Assembly (NCBI GenBank): GCA_030141605.1 | Contig: JAQGDQ010000232.1 | Coordinates: 312,001-352,390 of the forward strand | Source: Tubiluchus corallicola | Taxonomy: Eukaryota > Priapulida > Priapulimorpha > Priapulimorphida > Tubiluchidae | DNA length: 40,390 bases | Reading direction: 5' to 3' | In this document: piece by piece, positions 37,801-40,390 of the stretch | Position numbering within the stretch: the stretch's first letter is position 1 | Layout of the letters: the number at the start of each line of letters is the position of its first letter | Made by a program: the position numbers and the translations under genes | The notes under the pieces: generated by a model | The model's database searches: none | Seen by the model: only the letters and a program-made list of their open reading frames with translations | Told to the model about the DNA's origin: nothing

Positions 37801-40390
37801 ATGATAAAACTATGAAATGCTACCTGATAACTACATTTTATCTGAAATGCCACTCTATTATGCCAAGCTGAACCACAGAAAGTAAGTGCTTACCTGCACA
37901 CACAATTCCATCTCCAATGTAATTTAGCTCACATTCACAAGTAAAGCTACCATCAGTATTTTGACAAACCCCATGTGCTTCGTCACAGTTATGGGAACTA
38001 GTTGAGCATTCATCTTTGTCTGTGCCAGAAAAATGATAAAACTATGAAATGCTACCTGATAACTACATTTTATCTGAAATGCCACTCTATTATGCCAAGC
38101 TGAACCACAGAAAGTAAGTGCTTACATGCACACACAATTCCATCTCCAATGTAATTTTGCTCACATTCACAAGTAAAGCTACCATCAGTATTCTGGCAAT
38201 TCCCATGCTCTTCATCACAGTTGTGAATGCCGGTTGTGCATTCATCTATGTCTGATTAAGTAAATAATGCCATTCAATTTCAGGCTAATATTTTATATTT
38301 TACAAAAGGTCCAGTTCTGCATTTTTTGCTTATTAAGTTAGTCTCTATGGCAACAGCAACTGAGTTTTGGGAGATTATTGTTACATCACATACCCAGTTA
38401 CACATGTGCAAAACAATACCTTATTCTGGTTGCAAAGAGTAAAGATGAAAACACATATCAATCTGAGCCATGAAAAATAAATGCTTACCTACACACACAA
38501 TTCCATCTCCAATGTAATTTTGCTCACATTCACAAGTAAAGCTACCATCAGTATTCTGACAATTCCCATGCTCTTCATCACAGTTGTGAATGCCGCTTGA
38601 GCATTCATCAATATTTGATTCATAACTATTTACATTCAGTTTTAGATTAACAACTTACAGTAGCTGCAGGCCTGTATTTTTGATTAATTAGTATTTCGTA
38701 GAATGTAAATGTGCAAGCTGTTAATAATGTATTTTCTCACGCACCCTCTGTACTGTACCATTTACTGTAAACATTTACTGTATATGGGAACTAGTTGAGC
38801 ATTCATCTTTGTCTGTGCCAGAAAAATGATAAAACTATGAAATGCTACCTGATAACTACATTTTATCTGAAATGCCACCCTATTATGCCAAGCTGAACCA
38901 CAGAAAGTAAGTGCTTACCTGCACACACAATTCCATCTCCAATGTAATTTAGCTCACATTCACAAGTAAAGCTACCATCAGTATTTTGACAAACCCCATG
39001 TGCTTCGTCACAGTTATGGGAACTAGTTGAGCATTCATCTTTGTCTGTGCCAGAAAAATGATAAAACTATGAAATGCTACCTGATAACTACATTTTATCT
39101 GAAATGCCACTCTATTATGCCAAGCTGAACCACAGAAAGTAAGTGCTTACCTGCACACACAATTCCATCTCCAATGTAATTTTGCTCACATTCACAAGTA
39201 AAGCTACCATCAGTATTCTGGCAATTCCCATGCTCTTCATCACAGTTGTGAATGCCGGTTGTGCATTCATCTATGTCTGATTAAGTAAATAATGCCATTC
39301 AATTTCAGGCTAATATTTTATATTTTACAAAAGGTCCAGTTCTGCATTTTTTGCTTATTAAGTTAGTCTCTATGGCAACAGCAACTGAGTTTTGGGAGAT
39401 TATTGTTACATCACATACCCAGTTACACATGTGCAAAACAATACCTTATTCTGGTTGCAAAGAGTAAAGATGAAAACACATATCAATCTGAGCCATGAAA
39501 AATAAATGCTTACCTACACACACAATTCCATCTCCAATGTAATTTTGCTCACATTCACAAGTAAAGCTACCATCAGTATTCTGACAATTCCCATGCTCTT
39601 CATCACAGTTGTGAATGCTGGTTGAGCATTCATCTTTGTCTGTTCAGAAAAATGATAAAACTATGAAATGCTACCTGATAACTACATTTTATCTGAAATG
39701 CCACTCTATTATGCCAAGCTGAACCACAGAAAGTAAGTGTTACCTGCACACACAATTCATCTCCAATGTAATTTAGCTCACATTCACAAGTAAAGCTACC
39801 ATCAGTATTTTGACAAACCCCATGTGCTTCGTCACAGTTATGGGAACTAGTTGAGCATTCATCTTTGTCTGTGCCAGAAAAATGATAAAACTATGAAATG
39901 CTACCTGATAACTACATTTTATCTGAAATGCCACTCTATTATGCCAAGCTGAACCACAGAAAGTAAGTGCTTACCTGCACACACAATTCCATCTCCAATG
40001 TAATTTAGCTCACATTCACAAGTAAAGCTACCATCAGTATTCTGGCAATTCCCATGCTCTTCATCACAGTTGTGAATGCCGGTTGTGCATTCATCTATGT
40101 CTGATTAAGTAAATAATGCCATTCAATTTCAGGCTAATATTTTATATTTTACAAAAGGTCCAGTTCTGCATTTTTTGCTTATTAAGTTAGTCTCTATGGC
40201 AACAGCAACTGAGTTTTGGGAGATTATTGTTACATCACATACCCAGTTACACATGTGCAAAACAATACCTTATTCTGGTTGCAAAGAGTAAAGATGAAAA
40301 CACATATCAATCTGAGCCATGAAAAATAAATGCTTACCTACACACACAATTCCATCTCCAATGTAATTTAGCTCACATTCACAAGTAAAG
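31619..40390 (-). CDS. EGF-repeat / PAN-domain secreted protein, 3' part of gene
   Basis: This multi-exon gene runs in from beyond 40390. Its last exon (31881-31619) encodes a PAN/Apple domain. Before it are 24 exon-sized units of 126 bp (one is 125, one is cut by the edge), each phase 1 to phase 1 and each encoding one six-cysteine EGF domain. They start D-x-D-E-C and contain [12 protein letters not shown], which fits calcium-binding EGF with the Asp/Asn hydroxylation consensus C-x-N-x4-F-x-C-x-C. No transmembrane segment follows, so the product should be secreted or matrix-associated, unless a membrane anchor lies upstream. Exon symmetry means any unit can be skipped or duplicated without a frame change. 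The 5' end and signal peptide are outside the window, so total length is unknown. I recognise the architecture but no named gene. Confidence 0.85.
32585..32710 (-). CDS. EGF exon 1 (last EGF before PAN)
   Basis: 126 bp, acceptor TTAATCAG, donor GTAAGC. It starts [18 protein letters not shown]. The type A acceptor side with a diverged core (D-T-E-H) fits its position at the old edge of the array. Confidence 0.88.
33044..33169 (-). CDS. EGF exon 2, diverged type B
   Basis: 126 bp, acceptor GGCACAG, donor GTATGC. It encodes [18 protein letters not shown], then [16 protein letters not shown]. It differs from the array B exons at several third positions and residues (S for T, M for I), so it is outside the homogenised zone. 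Confidence 0.88.
   Translation of the reverse strand, partial: TKMNAQLVPITVTKHMGFVKILMAVSVASASRITWVMESLV
33276..33401 (-). CDS. EGF exon 3, type A
   Basis: 126 bp, acceptor TTAATCAG, donor GTAACC (position +5 is C, weaker than its neighbours). It encodes [18 protein letters not shown] and the usual [12 protein letters not shown] core. Confidence 0.87.
33430..33720 (-). other. Intron with A-rich simple sequence
   Basis: Between EGF exons 3 and 4. From about 33590 to 33720 the plus strand is built of CAAA, CAAAT and AAACAAG units. The apparent 82-codon minus frame is a translation of this low-complexity DNA. Confidence 0.6.
33800..33925 (-). CDS. EGF exon 4, diverged type A
   Basis: 126 bp, acceptor TTAATCAG, donor GTAAGC. 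It encodes [18 protein letters not shown], then [16 protein letters not shown]. Its residue changes (A for T, V for I, M for V) put it outside the homogenised zone. Confidence 0.87.
34163..34288 (-). pseudogene. EGF exon 5, type C with destroyed acceptor
   Basis: The exon body is intact ([18 protein letters not shown] and the [12 protein letters not shown] core; donor GTAAGC), but the base before it reads CAA instead of CAG, so the acceptor AG is lost. The nearest upstream AG (AAATAG) would enter in the wrong phase. Skipping it keeps the frame because neighbours are phase 1 to 1. Confidence 0.75.
34457..34486 (-). pseudogene. Truncated type B exon, copy 1
   Basis: About 30 bp matching the start of a B exon (KDECSTS), with intact acceptor CTGGCACAG. 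The homology then ends, and translation meets a TAA within about four codons. No exon-like donor follows at the right place. Confidence 0.75.
34593..34718 (-). CDS. EGF exon 6, type B
   Basis: 126 bp, acceptor GGCACAG, donor GTAAGC. It encodes [18 protein letters not shown], then [13 protein letters not shown], with Leu in place of Gln. It is the extra B unit that makes its repeat 1,257 bp long. Confidence 0.88.
34825..34950 (-). CDS. EGF exon 7, type B
   Basis: The same B coding sequence as exon 6. In the transcript it follows exon 8, whose last base is T, so its first codon becomes TAC (Tyr) instead of GAC (Asp), removing the first calcium-ligand residue. Confidence 0.88.
35057..35182 (-). 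CDS. EGF exon 8, type A with T at donor -1
   Basis: 126 bp, acceptor TTAATCAG. It encodes [18 protein letters not shown]. The exon ends GCAT before GTAAGC, where other copies have GCAG. This both changes the split codon of the next exon (Asp to Tyr) and removes the favoured G at donor -1. Confidence 0.85.
35420..35545 (-). pseudogene. EGF exon 9, type C with destroyed acceptor
   Basis: Same body and same AG to AA acceptor loss as at 34163-34288. Donor GTAAGC is intact. Confidence 0.75.
35714..35743 (-). pseudogene. Truncated type B exon, copy 2
   Basis: Same truncated B start with intact acceptor and early in-frame stop as copy 1. It carries TTGCC instead of TTCCC at its end, as copy 1 does. 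Confidence 0.75.
35850..35975 (-). CDS. EGF exon 10, type B
   Basis: 126 bp B exon with one substitution that makes TSF-HNC instead of TSS-HNC. It follows exon 11 in the transcript and so starts with Tyr rather than Asp. Confidence 0.87.
36082..36207 (-). CDS. EGF exon 11, type A with T at donor -1
   Basis: Identical in type to exon 8, ending GCAT before GTAAGC. Confidence 0.86.
36442..36567 (-). pseudogene. EGF exon 12, type C with destroyed acceptor
   Basis: Intact body and donor; acceptor AG is AA as in the other array C copies. Confidence 0.75.
36736..36765 (-). pseudogene. Truncated type B exon, copy 3
   Basis: B exon start with intact acceptor, carrying TTCCC as full B exons do, then loss of homology and an early TAA. 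Confidence 0.75.
36872..36997 (-). CDS. EGF exon 13, type B
   Basis: 126 bp B exon with normal acceptor and donor. It is preceded in the transcript by exon 14 (T at donor -1), giving Tyr at its first position. Confidence 0.87.
37104..37229 (-). CDS. EGF exon 14, type A with T at donor -1
   Basis: Same as exon 8: intact EGF, ends GCAT before GTAAGC. Confidence 0.86.
37467..37592 (-). pseudogene. EGF exon 15, type C with destroyed acceptor
   Basis: Intact body and donor; acceptor AG is AA. Confidence 0.75.
37758..37787 (-). pseudogene. Truncated type B exon, copy 4
   Basis: B exon start with intact acceptor and early stop. The neighbouring DNA at 37713-37731 has lost 3 bases relative to other units. 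Confidence 0.75.
37894..38019 (-). CDS. EGF exon 16, type B
   Basis: 126 bp B exon; its first residue is Tyr because exon 17 ends in T. Confidence 0.87.
38126..38251 (-). CDS. EGF exon 17, type A with T at donor -1
   Basis: Same as exon 8: ends GCAT before GTAAGC. Confidence 0.86.
38489..38614 (-). pseudogene. EGF exon 18, type C with destroyed acceptor
   Basis: Intact body and donor; acceptor AG is AA. It is the last dead C copy before the hybrid exon 21. Confidence 0.75.
38783..38812 (-). pseudogene. Truncated type B exon, copy 5
   Basis: B exon start with intact acceptor and early in-frame stop, as in the other units. Confidence 0.75.
38919..39044 (-). CDS. EGF exon 19, type B
   Basis: 126 bp B exon. 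It follows exon 20, whose last base is G, so it keeps Asp as its first residue, unlike exons 7, 10, 13 and 16. Confidence 0.87.
39151..39276 (-). CDS. EGF exon 20, type A
   Basis: 126 bp A exon ending GCAG before GTAAGC, the normal donor context. It is otherwise like exons 8, 11, 14 and 17. Confidence 0.88.
39514..39639 (-). CDS. EGF exon 21, hybrid type C/B with working acceptor
   Basis: The 3' part and donor side are type C (ends GTGTGTGTAG), but the 5' part and acceptor are type B-like (CTGAACAG, then [11 protein letters not shown]). Spacing to the next B exon is about 230 bp, so the orphan segment present in other units is absent. The acceptor is intact, so this copy should be spliced in. 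Confidence 0.85.
   Translation of the reverse strand, partial: TKMNAQPAFTTVMKSMGIVRILMVALLVNVSKITLEMELCV
39744..39868 (-). pseudogene. EGF exon 22, type B with 1-bp deletion
   Basis: 125 bp rather than 126. One base is missing near 39757 (ATTCATC for ATTCCATC on the plus strand), which shifts the frame before the last cysteine. A second single-base loss just outside changes the donor to GTAACA. Both could be sequencing errors. If real, the exon would have to be skipped. Confidence 0.7.
39975..40100 (-). CDS. EGF exon 23, hybrid type A/B
   Basis: The acceptor side and core are type A ([13 protein letters not shown]-rich core), and the end is type B ([11 protein letters not shown], from AATTTAGCTC on the plus strand). 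It is a mosaic from exchange between neighbours. Splice sites are intact. Confidence 0.86.
40338..40390 (-). CDS. EGF exon 24, partial at window edge
   Basis: Only the last 53 bases are inside the window. The donor side is type C (GTGTAG before GTAAGC), with the Leu variant typical of B exons. Whether its acceptor is intact cannot be seen. Confidence 0.75.

Larger units (their letters stand above)
34163..40390. repeat. Higher-order tandem repeat of EGF exon cassette, about 1,025 bp
   Basis: Equivalent type C exon ends fall at 34163, 35420, 36442, 37467, 38489, 39514 and 40338. The steps are 1257, 1022, 1025, 1022, 1025 and 824 bp. A standard unit holds exons of type A, C and B with spacings 363 (A to C), 430 (C to B) and 232 (B to A). 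The 1257 step has one extra B unit of 232 bp. The 824 step lacks about 198 bp between C and B. Introns and exons are nearly identical between units, differing by a few substitutions and 1-3 bp indels (for example a 3-bp loss near 36288 and small losses at 37713-37731), so the expansion is recent or homogenised. Confidence 0.95.

Overview
This window is eukaryotic and metazoan. The DNA is AT-rich. Genes are split by GT-AG introns, and all recognisable coding sequence lies on the minus strand in short exons. The families present (cadherin repeats, calcium-binding EGF repeats with a PAN/Apple domain, BEL/Pao, LINE and hAT elements) fit an invertebrate animal. I cannot name the phylum from the sequence alone.

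Region 1 (1-8045) is intergenic. It holds a 37-bp minisatellite of 26 copies (942-1905), whose copies differ mostly at one CpG, a possible LINE tail near 3770-3892 and a CTCF-like site near 7731. I support no gene here.

Region 2 (8046-25180, minus) holds one apparently complete gene, which I reassembled from 14 exons with matching splice phases (2,592 nt including the stop, 863 codons). It encodes a signal peptide, a short cysteine-rich module, about five divergent cadherin repeats, one transmembrane helix followed by a basic stop-transfer, and an acidic tail with a helical segment. A one-base frame break near 8230 separates the tail from about 58 further codons that look coding. The introns carry a hAT element with a perfect 8-bp target duplication (12778-13237), a LINE 3' tail (14450-14795), a long (AAT)n tract, a decayed BEL/Pao reverse transcriptase (18640-19000) and a tRNA-like SINE head (22255-22310).

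Region 3 (25181-31592) is intergenic and repeat-rich. It has a TTCGAA-rich MITE (26858-27310), a TTCTA pentanucleotide tract, a CCCGTTTACA inverted-repeat element and the 3' end of a LINE with the last 85 codons of its reverse-transcriptase ORF.

Region 4 (31619-40390, minus) is the 3' part of a second gene that runs off the right edge. Its last exon encodes a PAN/Apple domain. Before it come 24 exon-sized units, each 126 bp, phase 1-1 and encoding one calcium-binding EGF domain. From 34163 onward they form a higher-order repeat of about 1,025 bp made of three exon types (A, B, C) with near-identical introns. Five C exons share a destroyed splice acceptor (AG to AA), and each of those units also carries a truncated B exon with an intact acceptor and an in-frame stop. 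One C copy at 39514 has an intact acceptor in a hybrid sequence, apparently through recombination. This actively remodelled exon array is the most unusual feature of the window.
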